Shown here: positions 18,600-28,637 of the stretch, piece by piece | How positions within the stretch are numbered: the first letter of the stretch is position 1 | Layout: every line of letters starts with the position of its first letter | Origin: Natronohydrobacter thiooxidans | Lineage (GTDB): Bacteria; Pseudomonadota; Alphaproteobacteria; Rhodobacterales; Rhodobacteraceae | Assembly (NCBI RefSeq): GCF_001884735.1 | Contig: NZ_MJAP01000002.1 | Span: 248,001-312,000, forward strand | Length of the DNA stretch: 64,000 nt | Direction: 5' to 3' | Position numbers and translations under genes: made by a program | The notes under the pieces: generated by a model | Seen by the model: the letters and a program-made list of their open reading frames with translations, nothing else | Databases searched by the model: none | What the model was told of the DNA's origin: nothing

Positions 18600-19618
18600 T
18601 GGCCGCGATTCAAGTGCAGCGCGCCGGGCCGGGCGTCACGCTTCAGGATATGGGCCGCAATGGCTATCTGGCGCAGGGCCTGTCGCGCGGCGGGGCCATG
18701 GACCGGCTGGCGCTGATCGAGGGGGCGGCGCTTCTCGGCCAGGACCCCACGCTGGCCGGGATCGAGATTGCCGGAAGCTATCTCAGCCTGCGCGCGGATA
18801 ACCCGGTTCGCATCGCCCTGACCGGTGCGCCCATGCGCGCGCGCTGCGACGGCGCGGCGCTCGCATGGCAGGCCAGCCATCTGCTGCCCGCAGGCGCCAC
18901 GCTGGATCTCGCGGGCAGCCCCGGCGGCTACAGCTACCTGAGTTTCGGCGGCGGGCTGGAGTGCGAAAAACTGCTGGGCGCACGTTCCGCGCATCTGGCA
19001 GCGGGCATCGGGCGGATGCTGGCGGCTGGCGACAGCCTGCCCCTCGGCGCGGATCCGGGCCAGCGGGTCGGACAGGCGATCACGCCGCAGGCGCGGTTTG
19101 ACGGCGGGGTGCTGCGGATCGTGGCAACCCCGCAAACGCGCCTCTTCCCCGAACCCGACCGCCAGCGCTTCACCGAAACCCGCTTTCGCAAGGATACACG
19201 CGGCAACCGCATGGGCCAGCGCCTGATCCTTGATGGGCCGGGTTTCGGGCTGAAAACCGGGCTCACGATCCTGTCCGAAGCCATCGCCCCCGGCGATATC
19301 CAGATCACCGGCGACGGCATGCCCTTCGTGCTGCTCGCCGAATGCCAGACCACCGGGGGATATCCGCGCATCGCCACCGTGCTGCCCTCGGACCTGCCGC
19401 GACTGGTGCAGGCCCCGGCGGGCGCGGATCTGCGCTTCCGCTTCATCCCGCTGCAAGAGGCCATCGCGCTGGAACGCGCCGAGACCGCGCGCCGCGCCGA
19501 TCTGCGCGCGGATCTGCGCCCCCTGATCCGCGACCCGCATGACATGGCCGATCTTCTGGCCTATCAATTGATCAGCGGCGTGACCCGCGGCGATGATCTG
19601 GAAAGGACCGAAGGATGA
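18599..19618 (+). CDS. pxpC: 5-oxoprolinase subunit C
   Basis: 339-aa biotin-dependent-carboxylase-like protein (allophanate hydrolase subunit 2, KipA/PxpC). Signatures include the N-terminal GPGVTLQDMGRNGYLAQGLSRGGAMD and the later TGDGMPFVLLAECQTTGGYPRIATV. It is translationally coupled to pxpB (1-base overlap) and pxpA (4-base overlap), as expected for a stoichiometric complex. Confidence 0.9.
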   Translation: MAAIQVQRAGPGVTLQDMGRNGYLAQGLSRGGAMDRLALIEGAALLGQDPTLAGIEIAGSYLSLRADNPVRIALTGAPMRARCDGAALAWQASHLLPAGATLDLAGSPGGYSYLSFGGGLECEKLLGARSAHLAAGIGRMLAAGDSLPLGADPGQRVGQAITPQARFDGGVLRIVATPQTRLFPEPDRQRFTETRFRKDTRGNRMGQRLILDGPGFGLKTGLTILSEAIAPGDIQITGDGMPFVLLAECQTTGGYPRIATVLPSDLPRLVQAPAGADLRFRFIPLQEAIALERAETARRADLRADLRPLIRDPHDMADLLAYQLISGVTRGDDLERTEG

Positions 19619-20403
19619 TCACACAGATCGACCTGAATGCCGATATGGGCGAAAGCTTCGGCCCATGGCCCATGGGCGCGGATGCAGACCTGCTCAGGGT
19701 GATCACCTCGGCCAATATCGCCTGCGGCTTCCATGCGGGCGACCCGGATGTGATGGCCCGCGCCATGGCGCAGGCAGTGGCGCAGGGGGTGGGCATCGGC
19801 GCGCATCCGGGCCTGCCCGACCTGCAGGGCTTCGGGCGGCGGCGGATGCAGATCGCCCCCGATGAGGCCCGCCATCTCGTCGCCTATCAACTGGGCGCGG
19901 CGCAGGCCATGGCGCGGCTCGCAGGCGGCAGGGTGCGGCATCTGAAACTGCATGGCGCGCTGGCGAATATGGCGGCTGAAGACGAGACACTGGCCCGCGC
20001 CTGCTATCAGGGCGCGCTCGCGGTGGACCCGGAAATCATCCTGATGGTCATTTCCGGCACCGCACAGGCCCGCGCGGCGCAGGCGCTGAACGCGCGCATG
20101 GCGCAGGAAATCTTCGCCGACCGCGCCTATACCGAAGACGGGCTGCTGATGGATCGCCGCCTGCCCGGTGCGGTCATTCATGACGCCGATCAGGTCAGCG
20201 CCCGGATCCTCGCCATGCTGCGCGCAGGCGCGATCATCACCGCAGAGGGCACGCATCTGCCCGCCCGGATCGACACGATCTGCCTGCATGGCGATACCAG
20301 CGGCGCAGTGTCGCTGGCGCAGGCGCTGCGGGCAAGGCTCACTGCCGAAGGGATCGCGCTGCGCCCCTTCGAGGGCGCGCGCGCCACAAAACAAAACACT
20401 TGA
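19615..20403 (+). CDS. pxpA: 5-oxoprolinase subunit A
   Basis: 262-aa LamB/YcsF-family protein. The opening IDLNADMGESFGPWPMGAD and the ITSANIACGFHAGDP motif are diagnostic. PxpA carries the ring-opening step of the ATP-dependent 5-oxoprolinase with PxpB and PxpC. It completes the pxpBCA operon and is convergent with the betaine reductase gene, with only 10 bases between stops. Confidence 0.92.
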   Translation: MITQIDLNADMGESFGPWPMGADADLLRVITSANIACGFHAGDPDVMARAMAQAVAQGVGIGAHPGLPDLQGFGRRRMQIAPDEARHLVAYQLGAAQAMARLAGGRVRHLKLHGALANMAAEDETLARACYQGALAVDPEIILMVISGTAQARAAQALNARMAQEIFADRAYTEDGLLMDRRLPGAVIHDADQVSARILAMLRAGAIITAEGTHLPARIDTICLHGDTSGAVSLAQALRARLTAEGIALRPFEGARATKQNT

Positions 20404-20413
20404 CCCCCCCCGC

Positions 20414-21487
20414 TCAGGCGTCGATTTCGACCCGTCCCAGCGGCTTCGAGCAGCAGGCAAGGATATAGCCCTGCTCGATATCGTCCTCGCTGATCCCGCC
20501 ATTATGGACCATATGCACATCGCCCGCGATCTTGCGGGTCTTGCAGGTGCCGCACAGCCCGAAATTGCACCCGGATGCGACCGGCAACCCCTGCGCCCGC
20601 GCGATCTGCATGATCGTGTCGCCTTCGGTGCAGGTGACAGACAGACCAGAGCGCGTGAAAACGATCTCGGCCTGCGCCGTGTCATCGGGCACAGGATCAT
20701 CAAATTCCTTGATCTCGGCCACGGTCTCGGCGGGCGCGTGAAAGGATTCCTGATGATAGCGGCCCATGTCATAGCCCAGCGAGATCAGGATCTCGCGCAC
20801 CGAAGTCATGAAGCTTTCCGGCCCGCAGCAATAGACATCGCGCTCCAGATAATCGCTGCACATCAGACCCAGCATCAGCTGGTTGAACTGACCCCGATAG
20901 CCGGTCCAGACCTCGTAGGATTCGGGGCGGCTGACCACGAAATGCAGCGCCAGCCCCGAGATGCGCGAGGCCATATATTCCAGCCTGCGCCGGAAGATCA
21001 GGTCGCTGGGCTTGCGGGCGCATTGAATGAAACAGATATCCGGGTCTTCGCCGCGCTCAAAGAGCGTGGTTGCCATCGACATCATCGGCGTGACACCCGA
21101 TCCCGCCGAGATGAACAGGTATTTCCCGTCCGGCTGCGGCGGCAGATGGAACAATCCCGCCGGGCCAAAGGCGCGCAGCCGCATGCCAACCTGCAGATGA
21201 TCATGCATCCAGCGGGTGGCCACCGATCCAGGCTGCACCTTGGCGGTGATGCTGACATAGGCCGCGGTCACGGGCGACGATGAAATCGTGAAGGTCCGCT
21301 GCACATTGCCGCCGGGGGCAGGCACATCCAGCGTCAGGAACTGCCCGGCGCGATAGACGAAGATCGAGGCAGAGGGCGGGCGAAAGACAAAGGTCTTGAC
21401 CCCCGGCGCTTCGGGCAGGATCGCCACGCATTCCAGTTCCTCATCATCGCGCCAGATGGGGCTGTCCTTGGTCGGCATCGGAATCAT
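20414..21487 (-). CDS. gbcB: Rieske oxygenase reductase (FAD and 2Fe-2S)
   Basis: 357-aa reductase that passes electrons from NAD(P)H to the adjacent Rieske oxygenase. It has an FAD-binding barrel (YRAGQFLTLDVP), a nucleotide-binding domain (SAGSGVTPMMSM) and a C-terminal plant-type 2Fe-2S ferredoxin domain with cysteines in GCNFGLCGTCKTRK and the distal ACC. The start MIPMPTKDS was chosen over an upstream ATG that overlaps the oxygenase gene. It belongs to the glycine betaine or proline betaine (stachydrine) demethylase systems; the exact substrate is not decidable from sequence. Confidence 0.85.
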   Translation of the reverse strand: MIPMPTKDSPIWRDDEELECVAILPEAPGVKTFVFRPPSASIFVYRAGQFLTLDVPAPGGNVQRTFTISSSPVTAAYVSITAKVQPGSVATRWMHDHLQVGMRLRAFGPAGLFHLPPQPDGKYLFISAGSGVTPMMSMATTLFERGEDPDICFIQCARKPSDLIFRRRLEYMASRISGLALHFVVSRPESYEVWTGYRGQFNQLMLGLMCSDYLERDVYCCGPESFMTSVREILISLGYDMGRYHQESFHAPAETVAEIKEFDDPVPDDTAQAEIVFTRSGLSVTCTEGDTIMQIARAQGLPVASGCNFGLCGTCKTRKIAGDVHMVHNGGISEDDIEQGYILACCSKPLGRVEIDA

Positions 21488-21492
21488 GGTGC

Positions 21493-22728
21493 TTACTCCG
21501 CTGCGATCCGCCGTGGGCCCATCAGGGCCGATTGCAAGCTGCGGCAATACCAGTCCACGAACTGGTTGACGCCACCTTCCTGCACCTGACTATAGGGGCC
21601 GGGCAGATAACCGGGCGAGTTGATCCCGCGCTGGTTCTCCTCGACGATGCGCCGGTCCTCGTCATTGGTGCTGATCCAGACCTCGGTCAGGCGTTTCAGA
21701 TCATAATCGCGCCCTTCCTCGGCATCCTTATGCACGAGCCATGTCGTCGTGACCTGCGTCTGCTGCGGGCCGACCGGCAGCACGCGGAAGGTCAGCACCT
21801 GATCCGACAGAAAATGGTTCCAGGTGTTCGGATAATGGAAGAACAGGCACGACCCGGCATCATCAAACGGCACCTTGCCTACACGTTTCGACACCGCCGC
21901 CTTGCCATCCAGCGTGTAGCTGACCCCCTTGCCCAGAAACGGGATGCGCACGAAGCGCCAGCGCTCGGACGGGTCGATCACATATTTCGCGGGCAGCCCG
22001 GCAGCCTCGCAGCGCTCCACATGGGCGCGGCCCGCATTGCTGCTGGTGCTGTCATCCGCCCCGACCAGGTTCGGATCATCCGGGAAGGTCACACAAAGCG
22101 AGGGGTGCGAGCCCGCGCAATGATAGCATTCGCGGTTATTCTCCAGCACCAGTTTCCAGTTGGCCTGCTCGATGATGCTGGACTGATGCGCGACTTTCAG
22201 ATTGGCCAGATCATGCGGGCCAAGATAGCGCGCGGCCTGTGCCTCCAGTGCGCTGGTATCGGGCGCCTCCTGCCCCAGACAGATGAACACCATGCCTGCG
22301 ATCTCGCGACAATGGACCAGCCCCAGCCCATGCTGCGACGGGTCGAAATCCGCGCCCATCTCGCGCGCCCAGAGCAGTTTGCCATCCAGATCATAGGTCC
22401 ATTGGTGATAGGGGCAGACCAGCTTGGGGGCATTGCCCTTCTCGGCAGAACAGATCCGGCTGCCCCGGTGGCGGCAGGAATTGTGAAAGGCCCGGATCAC
22501 GCGATCCGCCCCGCGCACGATGATCACCGAGGCCGTGCCCACATCCAGCGTGATATAGGCGCCGGGTTTCGGCAGTTCCGCAGCAGGGGCGGCGAAGATC
22601 CAGTCCCGCTGCCAGATCTCGCGCAGATCGGCGTCATAGACATCGGGGTCATTGTAGAAAGCTTGCGGCAGCGAATGCCACGGCTTGCGCGACATGAGCA
22701 GGTACAGCAGGTCAGAATTGCTGATCAT
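21493..22728 (-). CDS. gbcA: Rieske betaine demethylase, oxygenase subunit
   Basis: 411-aa Rieske non-haem iron oxygenase alpha subunit. The Rieske cluster ligands are C85/H87 (CRHRG) and C105/H108 (CPYHQW), and the mononuclear iron region includes ENNRECYHCAGSHP. It matches the GbcA/stachydrine-demethylase type, removing an N-methyl group as formaldehyde. The neighbours are its reductase, 5 bases downstream, and a DgcA-like flavoprotein upstream. The start MISNSDLLYL has a GGAGGG-like site upstream. Substrate alternatives are glycine betaine and proline betaine. Confidence 0.85.
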   Translation of the reverse strand: MISNSDLLYLLMSRKPWHSLPQAFYNDPDVYDADLREIWQRDWIFAAPAAELPKPGAYITLDVGTASVIIVRGADRVIRAFHNSCRHRGSRICSAEKGNAPKLVCPYHQWTYDLDGKLLWAREMGADFDPSQHGLGLVHCREIAGMVFICLGQEAPDTSALEAQAARYLGPHDLANLKVAHQSSIIEQANWKLVLENNRECYHCAGSHPSLCVTFPDDPNLVGADDSTSSNAGRAHVERCEAAGLPAKYVIDPSERWRFVRIPFLGKGVSYTLDGKAAVSKRVGKVPFDDAGSCLFFHYPNTWNHFLSDQVLTFRVLPVGPQQTQVTTTWLVHKDAEEGRDYDLKRLTEVWISTNDEDRRIVEENQRGINSPGYLPGPYSQVQEGGVNQFVDWYCRSLQSALMGPRRIAAE

Positions 22729-22895
22729 CGGAGGGGACTTTCGTGGCAAGAGATCAGGGGTTTCCTGATAGAATCCGGTTGCGTTGTTTCAGCCAATTTC
22801 TCGCCCCGCGCAGCGCGCGAGGCGCGCACGGAAGCGGCGCAATATGGTCCACTCGCGCCATGGCTGCGATTCGGGATATTCTATCACGAAGCGCA

Positions 22896-24932
22896 TCACA
22901 GCGTCCGCATCAGCCGCAGCGCATCATAGATCGCGGCATGGGTGTTTCGGGCGGCAACAGCATCGCCGATACGGAAGAGCTGATAGCGGCCCGCAGCGTT
23001 GGTGCACAGGCTCTGGGCGCCACCCGCGACAAGCGCCTCGTAATCCACCTCGCCCAGATTGACCGATCCCTCACGCAGCTCGAAATACAACTCGTCCAGC
23101 GGGCGGGTGCCGTGATTGACCACGACCTGATCGACCTCACGCATCCGTGTCACCCCGCCATAATCGCTGCCGATCCGCGCGATCAGCCGGTTGCCCGCGC
23201 GCGCCACGGCATCCAGCTTCCATGTCACCGTGAATGTCACATCCCGCTGCTGCAAGTCGCGCATCGCAGGCGTCAGCGACATCCCCATGACCTCGGGCGC
23301 GAAGCTGCGGTCACGGGTCATGATCTCGACCTTCGCGCCCGTGGCCGCGATCTTCTCCGCTGCCTGCAGCGCCGGATAATCGCCCGCATCATCATAGATC
23401 AGCACATCCGCGCCCGGCTTCACATCGCCCGACAGAATATCCCAGCTCGACACCACGAGATCATTGCCCGCGCCCAGAACCTCGGTATGCGGCAAGCCAC
23501 CTGTGGCAATGATCACCACATCAGGGCTCTCCGCTTCCACCGTTGCGGCATCCGCATAGGAATTGAACCGGAACTCCACCCCCAGCCGTTCACATTCGGC
23601 AAGGCGCCACTGGATGATCTGCATCATCTCGGCCCGGCGCGGGGTCTGCGCAGTCAGCCGGATCTGCCCGCCGGGATCATTCGCCGCCTCATGCACGACC
23701 ACGGCATGCCCGCGTTCCGCCGCCACCCGCGCCGCTTCCAGCCCCGCAGGGCCCGCGCCCACGATCACCACGCGCCGCGGCACCTCACCCCGCGCAATCG
23801 CATGCGGCTGTTCCAACTCCCGCCCGGTCGAGGGGTTGTGCAGGCACAGCGCCATCCCGCCCTGATAAATCCGGTCCAGACAGTAATTCGCCCCCACGCA
23901 AGGCCGGATGCGATCCTCCTCGCCGCGCAGGATCTTGGCCACGATATGGGGATCCGCCATATGCGCCCGCGTCATCCCCACCATATCCAGCTTGCCGCTG
24001 GCAATCGCATGACGCGCCGTCGCCACATCCTGAATCTTGGCCGCATGGAAGGTCGGGAAATCAGTCGCCGCACGAATTTCCCCCGCGAAATCCAGATGCG
24101 GGGCAGAGGCCATGCCCTGCACCGGAATCACATCGGTCAGCGCCGCATCCGTGTCGATATGCCCGCGAATGACATTCAGGAAATCGACCATGCCGCTGGC
24201 TTTCAGCTGGCGCGAGATCTCCAGCCCGTCTTCGCGCGTCAACCCGCCCGGCAGTGCTTCATCCCCGGTATAGCGCACCCCCACGATGAACGCATCGCCA
24301 CAGCGCCTGCGGATCGCGCGCAGCACGTCGAAGGTAAAGCGCAGCCGGTTCTCGAGCGACCCGCCATAGGGCCCATCCAGATCATTGGTCAGCGGCGACC
24401 AGAACTGATCCATCAGATGCCCGTAGGCCTGCAATTCGATCCCATCGAGCCCCGCCGCCTGCATCCGTTCCGCCGCCGCCGCATAATCTTCGATAATCCG
24501 CGCAATATCCCAATCCTCGGCCTTTTTCGGGAATGCCCGATGCGCGGCTTCGCGCTCGAATCCCGGCGACACCACCGGCAGCCAATCCGCCTTGTCCCAG
24601 CGCGTGCGGCGGCCCAGATGGGTCAGCTGGATCATCACCGCGCAGCCGTGTTCGTGGCACTCATCGGTCAACTGGCGCATCCAGCCCACCACCTCGTCTT
24701 TCCAGGCCAGAATATTGTTGAACACCGGCGGGCTGTCGCGCGCGACGCTCGCAGATCCGGCGGTCATGGTCAGCGCCACCCCCGCCCGCGCCCGTTCGAC
24801 ATGATAGGCGCGGTAGCGCTCCTTCGGCATCCCGTCCTCGGGATAGGCCGGTTCATGGCTGGTGATCATCAGCCGGTTCTTCAGCGTCAGATGTTTCAGG
24901 CGATAGGGCTGGAGGAGAGGGTCGCTCGACAT
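22896..24932 (-). CDS. DgcA/trimethylamine-dehydrogenase-like flavoprotein
   Basis: 678-aa protein of the old-yellow-enzyme plus FAD/NAD-domain architecture. Residues 1 to about 340 form the FMN TIM barrel, then comes a cysteine cluster, and a dinucleotide-binding domain starts at VGAGPAGLEAARVAAERGH (near 391). It resembles dimethylglycine demethylase DgcA and Stc-type proteins, which act after betaine demethylation. Cysteines 345, 351 and 363 are present, but the position of the second cluster ligand of trimethylamine dehydrogenase (348) is alanine, so cluster content is uncertain. The partner DgcB and electron-transfer flavoproteins are not in this window. Confidence 0.82.
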   Translation of the reverse strand: MSSDPLLQPYRLKHLTLKNRLMITSHEPAYPEDGMPKERYRAYHVERARAGVALTMTAGSASVARDSPPVFNNILAWKDEVVGWMRQLTDECHEHGCAVMIQLTHLGRRTRWDKADWLPVVSPGFEREAAHRAFPKKAEDWDIARIIEDYAAAAERMQAAGLDGIELQAYGHLMDQFWSPLTNDLDGPYGGSLENRLRFTFDVLRAIRRRCGDAFIVGVRYTGDEALPGGLTREDGLEISRQLKASGMVDFLNVIRGHIDTDAALTDVIPVQGMASAPHLDFAGEIRAATDFPTFHAAKIQDVATARHAIASGKLDMVGMTRAHMADPHIVAKILRGEEDRIRPCVGANYCLDRIYQGGMALCLHNPSTGRELEQPHAIARGEVPRRVVIVGAGPAGLEAARVAAERGHAVVVHEAANDPGGQIRLTAQTPRRAEMMQIIQWRLAECERLGVEFRFNSYADAATVEAESPDVVIIATGGLPHTEVLGAGNDLVVSSWDILSGDVKPGADVLIYDDAGDYPALQAAEKIAATGAKVEIMTRDRSFAPEVMGMSLTPAMRDLQQRDVTFTVTWKLDAVARAGNRLIARIGSDYGGVTRMREVDQVVVNHGTRPLDELYFELREGSVNLGEVDYEALVAGGAQSLCTNAAGRYQLFRIGDAVAARNTHAAIYDALRLMRTL

Positions 24933-25048
24933 GGGGAAACTCCTTGGCTGCCCCCAAGGCTCACAAGAAATGTACACTTATGTCAAGAAAAAGATCACCC
25001 CTGTATATTTATCTTGCGCAACCCGCCGCCCAGCCTATGCTGCCGCCC

Positions 25049-25693
25049 ATGGAAACCGCATCAATGACTGACACCGAGACCGAGAAAACCACAGGCTGGC
25101 GCGGCTCGCGCGCGCTCTGGCTGGATGCCGCCCGCCGCGCCTTGCTGGAGAGCGGGCTGGAGGCCGTGAAAATCCAGCCCCTCGCCAGCCAGCTGAACCT
25201 GTCGCGCACCAGTTTCTACTGGTTTTTCAAGGACCGGCAGGCCCTGCTCGACGCCCTGCTGGACGATTGGGAAGCGCGCAATACCGGCGCCTTCGTGCTG
25301 GCGCGCGACGCCTATGCCGAAACCATCGCCGAGGCGATCCTGAACCTGATCGCCGTTTTCTATGACCCCGATCTCTTCGATCCCGACTTGGATTTCGCGG
25401 TGCGCGCCTGGGGGCAGGGGGCCGATGCGGTCAAAGCGCGCGTGAGTGCCGCCGATGACGCGCGCCTCGCGGCCATCCGCGCGATGTTCCTGCGCTTCGG
25501 TTTTGACCCGACAGAGGCCGATGTCCGCGCCCGCACGGTCTATCTGACCCAGATCGGCTATATCTCGATGCAGGTACGCGAAGACATGGCCACCCGTCTC
25601 ACGCGCGTGCCGGGCTATGTCAAAACCTTCACCGGCCTCGCGCCCGGTCACAGCGAAATGGCCCGGTTCGAAGCACGGCTTCGCCCGACCTGA
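25049..25693 (+). CDS. TetR/AcrR-family transcriptional regulator
   Basis: 214-aa regulator from METASMTDTE; a second ATG five codons on is also possible. The N-terminal helix-turn-helix (SQLNLSRTSFYWFFKDRQALLDALL) is near residues 45-70. It is divergent from the DgcA-like gene across a short AT-rich gap with TGTACA and TGTATA elements, and probably controls the betaine demethylation operon. The ligand is unknown. Confidence 0.85.
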   Translation: METASMTDTETEKTTGWRGSRALWLDAARRALLESGLEAVKIQPLASQLNLSRTSFYWFFKDRQALLDALLDDWEARNTGAFVLARDAYAETIAEAILNLIAVFYDPDLFDPDLDFAVRAWGQGADAVKARVSAADDARLAAIRAMFLRFGFDPTEADVRARTVYLTQIGYISMQVREDMATRLTRVPGYVKTFTGLAPGHSEMARFEARLRPT

Positions 25694-25772
25694 CCCGCCC
25701 GCGCCGGTCAGGCTTTTCTCGCGCGCGACACCTTGCCAGCACGACCGGCTTGGACTAGCTTCCGCCCCAGAA

Positions 25773-25855
25773 CCGTTGGGGTGCCCTGTCATGGGGCTGA
25801 GAGGCGCAAGCCAACCCATCGAACCTGATCCGGATCATACCGGCGGAGGGAACGG
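25773..25855 (+). promoter_or_regulatory. TPP riboswitch (THI element)
   Basis: The conserved core is clear: GGGGTGCC (25778-25785), CTGAGA (25797-25802), AACCCATCGAACCTGATCCG and then ATACCGGCGGAGGGAA. The closing P1 stem pairs CCGTT (25773-25777) with AACGG (25851-25855). It lies upstream of thiD. Downstream, CCCTTGC (25889-25895) can pair with GCAAGGG (25909-25915), which hides the thiD ribosome-binding site, so translational control is likely. Confidence 0.95.
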
Positions 25856-25888
25856 TGCATGCATGCGCTTACTGCGCAGATCCCGTTT

Positions 25889-25915
25889 CCCTTGCCTTGG
25901 GTGTTGCAGCAAGGG
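25889..25915 (+). promoter_or_regulatory. Shine-Dalgarno-sequestering hairpin of the TPP riboswitch
   Basis: A 7-bp stem (CCCTTGC with GCAAGGG) and 13-base loop cover the start of the G-rich thiD ribosome-binding site (GGGGG at 25913-25917, ATG at 25923). No T-run follows, which argues for translation inhibition rather than termination. Confidence 0.55.
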
Positions 25916-25922
25916 GGCGAAG

Positions 25923-26718
<796 letters not shown>

Positions 26719-26726
<8 letters not shown>

Positions 26727-27684
26727 TCTCACCATCATCGGCGCCGGTGTCGCAGGGCTATGGGCCGCCCTTTCCGCCCGCAAAGCGGGGCTTGAGGTCC
26801 GCGTGATCGACCGTAACGGCCCGCCGGGCCCGCATGGCTGTTCATGGTGGGCGGGCGGCATGCTCGCCCCCTTCTGCGAAGGGGCCGTGGCCGAACCTGC
26901 CGTGGTCACCCATGGCCAGCACGCCGCCGCCTTCTGGGCCGGGGTGACGGATGTCACTCATCACGGCTCGCTGGTCGTGGCGCTTGAACGCGACCGTGGC
27001 GAACTGGCGCGTTTCGCGCGGCGCACAACCGGTCATGCCCTTATCGACGATATCGCAGCACTGGAACCCGACCTCGCGCATCACAAACCCGCACTGTATT
27101 TCAAGAAAGAGGCGCATCTCGACCCCCGCCGCGCGCTCTCGGATCTGGTGGCCGCGCTGGCCGCAGCCGGGGTGCAGATCGAACGGGCCGAGGCCACGCC
27201 CGAAGACACCCAAGGCCCGGTGATCGACGCGCGCGGCATGGCTGCCGCCCTTCCCGGCTTGCGCGGGGTGCGCGGCGAAATGGTCGTGCTGCGCGCCCCC
27301 GAAATCCGCCTCTCGCGCCCCCTGCGCCTGCTGCATCCGCGCCACCCGCTCTATATCGTGCCGCGCCCGGATGGTCTGTTCATGCTGGGCGCGACCCAAC
27401 TCGAAAGCACCGACCGCCGTGGCGCGACCGCCCGCGCCGTGCTGGAACTTCTCAGCGCCGCCTATGCGCTCGATCCGCGCTTTGCAGAGGCCGAACTCGT
27501 GGAAACCGGCGCCGATCTGCGCCCGGCCTATGCCGACAACCTGCCCCGCATCACCCGGCGCGGGCGGGTGCTGCATCTGAACGGATTGTTCCGCCACGGC
27601 TATCTGATGGCCCCCGCGCTGGCCGCGCAGGCGGTTGCGTATCTGACACAAGGCATCAAAGGGGATCTGCTCCATGAGGATTGA
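26719..27684 (+). CDS. thiO: Glycine oxidase for thiazole synthesis
   Basis: 321-aa FAD-dependent amine oxidase, beginning MADLTIIGAGVAGLWAALSA with a Rossmann GxGxxG motif. ThiO oxidises glycine to the imine used by thiazole synthase. It overlaps thiD by 8 bases and thiS by 11 bases, which indicates tight coupling. Use of ThiO points to an oxygen-dependent route instead of the ThiH radical-SAM route. Confidence 0.9.
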
Positions 27685-27871
27685 GGTAAACGGCGCGGCG
27701 CAAGACATAACCGGCCCGACACTGGCCGATGCGCTCGCAGAACTGGGCTGGACGCAAGCCCGCGTCGCCACGGCGCTGAACGGCGATTTCATCCCCAAAA
27801 CCGCCCGCAGCCAGACCCGACTGAAACCGGGCGACCGGCTGGAAGTGCTGGCCCCCATGCAGGGGGGCTGA
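27674..27871 (+). CDS. thiS: Thiamine sulfur carrier protein
   Basis: 65-aa ubiquitin-like sulfur carrier ending in the required Gly-Gly (QGG). ThiF adenylates this C-terminus, which is then converted to a thiocarboxylate that donates sulfur to the thiazole ring. It lies between thiO and thiG. Confidence 0.93.
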   Translation: MRIEVNGAAQDITGPTLADALAELGWTQARVATALNGDFIPKTARSQTRLKPGDRLEVLAPMQGG

Positions 27872-27875
27872 GCGC

Positions 27876-28637
27876 ATGCGCGATTTCTACGGTGTCACCC
27901 TCGCCAACCCGCTGATGCTGGGCACAGCGCAATATCCCTCGCCTGCCGTGCTCGAAGCCGCCTTTCGCGCCTCGGGTGCTGCGGTGGCCACAGTCTCGCT
28001 CCGGCGCGAGGCCGGGCAGGGGCAGGGCTTCTGGCAGATCCTCAAGGGCCTTGGCGTGCCGCTCCTGCCCAATACCGCCGGCTGCCATTCTGCCCGCGAA
28101 GCGATCACCACCGCCCAGATGGCGCGCGAACTCTTTGAAACCAACTGGATCAAGCTCGAAGTCATCGGCCATGCCGACACGCTGCAACCCGACCCTTTCG
28201 GCCTGTTAGAGGCCACCGAGACGCTGGCCGCCGACGGGTTCGAGGTCTTTCCCTACACCACCGAAGACCAGATCCTCGCCGCGCGCCTTCTGGACGCAGG
28301 CGCCAAGGTGCTCATGCCCTGGGGCGCCCCCATCGGCTCGGGGCTGGGGCTGAACAACCGCTACGGGCTGCGCAGCCTGCGCGCGGCCTTCCCCGATGTG
28401 CCCATGGTGATCGACGCGGGGCTTGGCCTGCCCAGCCATGCCGCCGATGCGCTGGAAATGGGGTTTGACGCGGTGCTGCTGAACACCGCCGTTGCGCAGG
28501 CGGGTGATCCGGTTGCCATGGCGCGCGCCTTCGCGCTGGCCGTGCAGGCCGGGGCCTTGGCGCGACAGGCCGACCCGATGGCCCCGCGCGACATGGCCCA
28601 GCCCTCGACCCCGGTGCTTGGAAAGGCATGGCTATGA
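27876..28637 (+). CDS. thiG: Thiazole synthase
   Basis: 253-aa TIM-barrel enzyme forming the thiazole phosphate from deoxyxylulose 5-phosphate, the ThiO-derived imine and ThiS-bound sulfur. Typical motifs are visible: [44 protein letters not shown] and [12 protein letters not shown]. Its stop overlaps the thiE start (ATGA). Confidence 0.95.
   Translation: MRDFYGVTLANPLMLGTAQYPSPAVLEAAFRASGAAVATVSLRREAGQGQGFWQILKGLGVPLLPNTAGCHSAREAITTAQMARELFETNWIKLEVIGHADTLQPDPFGLLEATETLAADGFEVFPYTTEDQILAARLLDAGAKVLMPWGAPIGSGLGLNNRYGLRSLRAAFPDVPMVIDAGLGLPSHAADALEMGFDAVLLNTAVAQAGDPVAMARAFALAVQAGALARQADPMAPRDMAQPSTPVLGKAWL

Noticed and set aside
22743..25067. Open frame of 774 codons on the plus strand
   Set aside because: It is the antisense shadow of the DgcA-like flavoprotein gene; its sequence is rich in Arg, His and Pro and lacks any family motif, a common effect in high-GC DNA.
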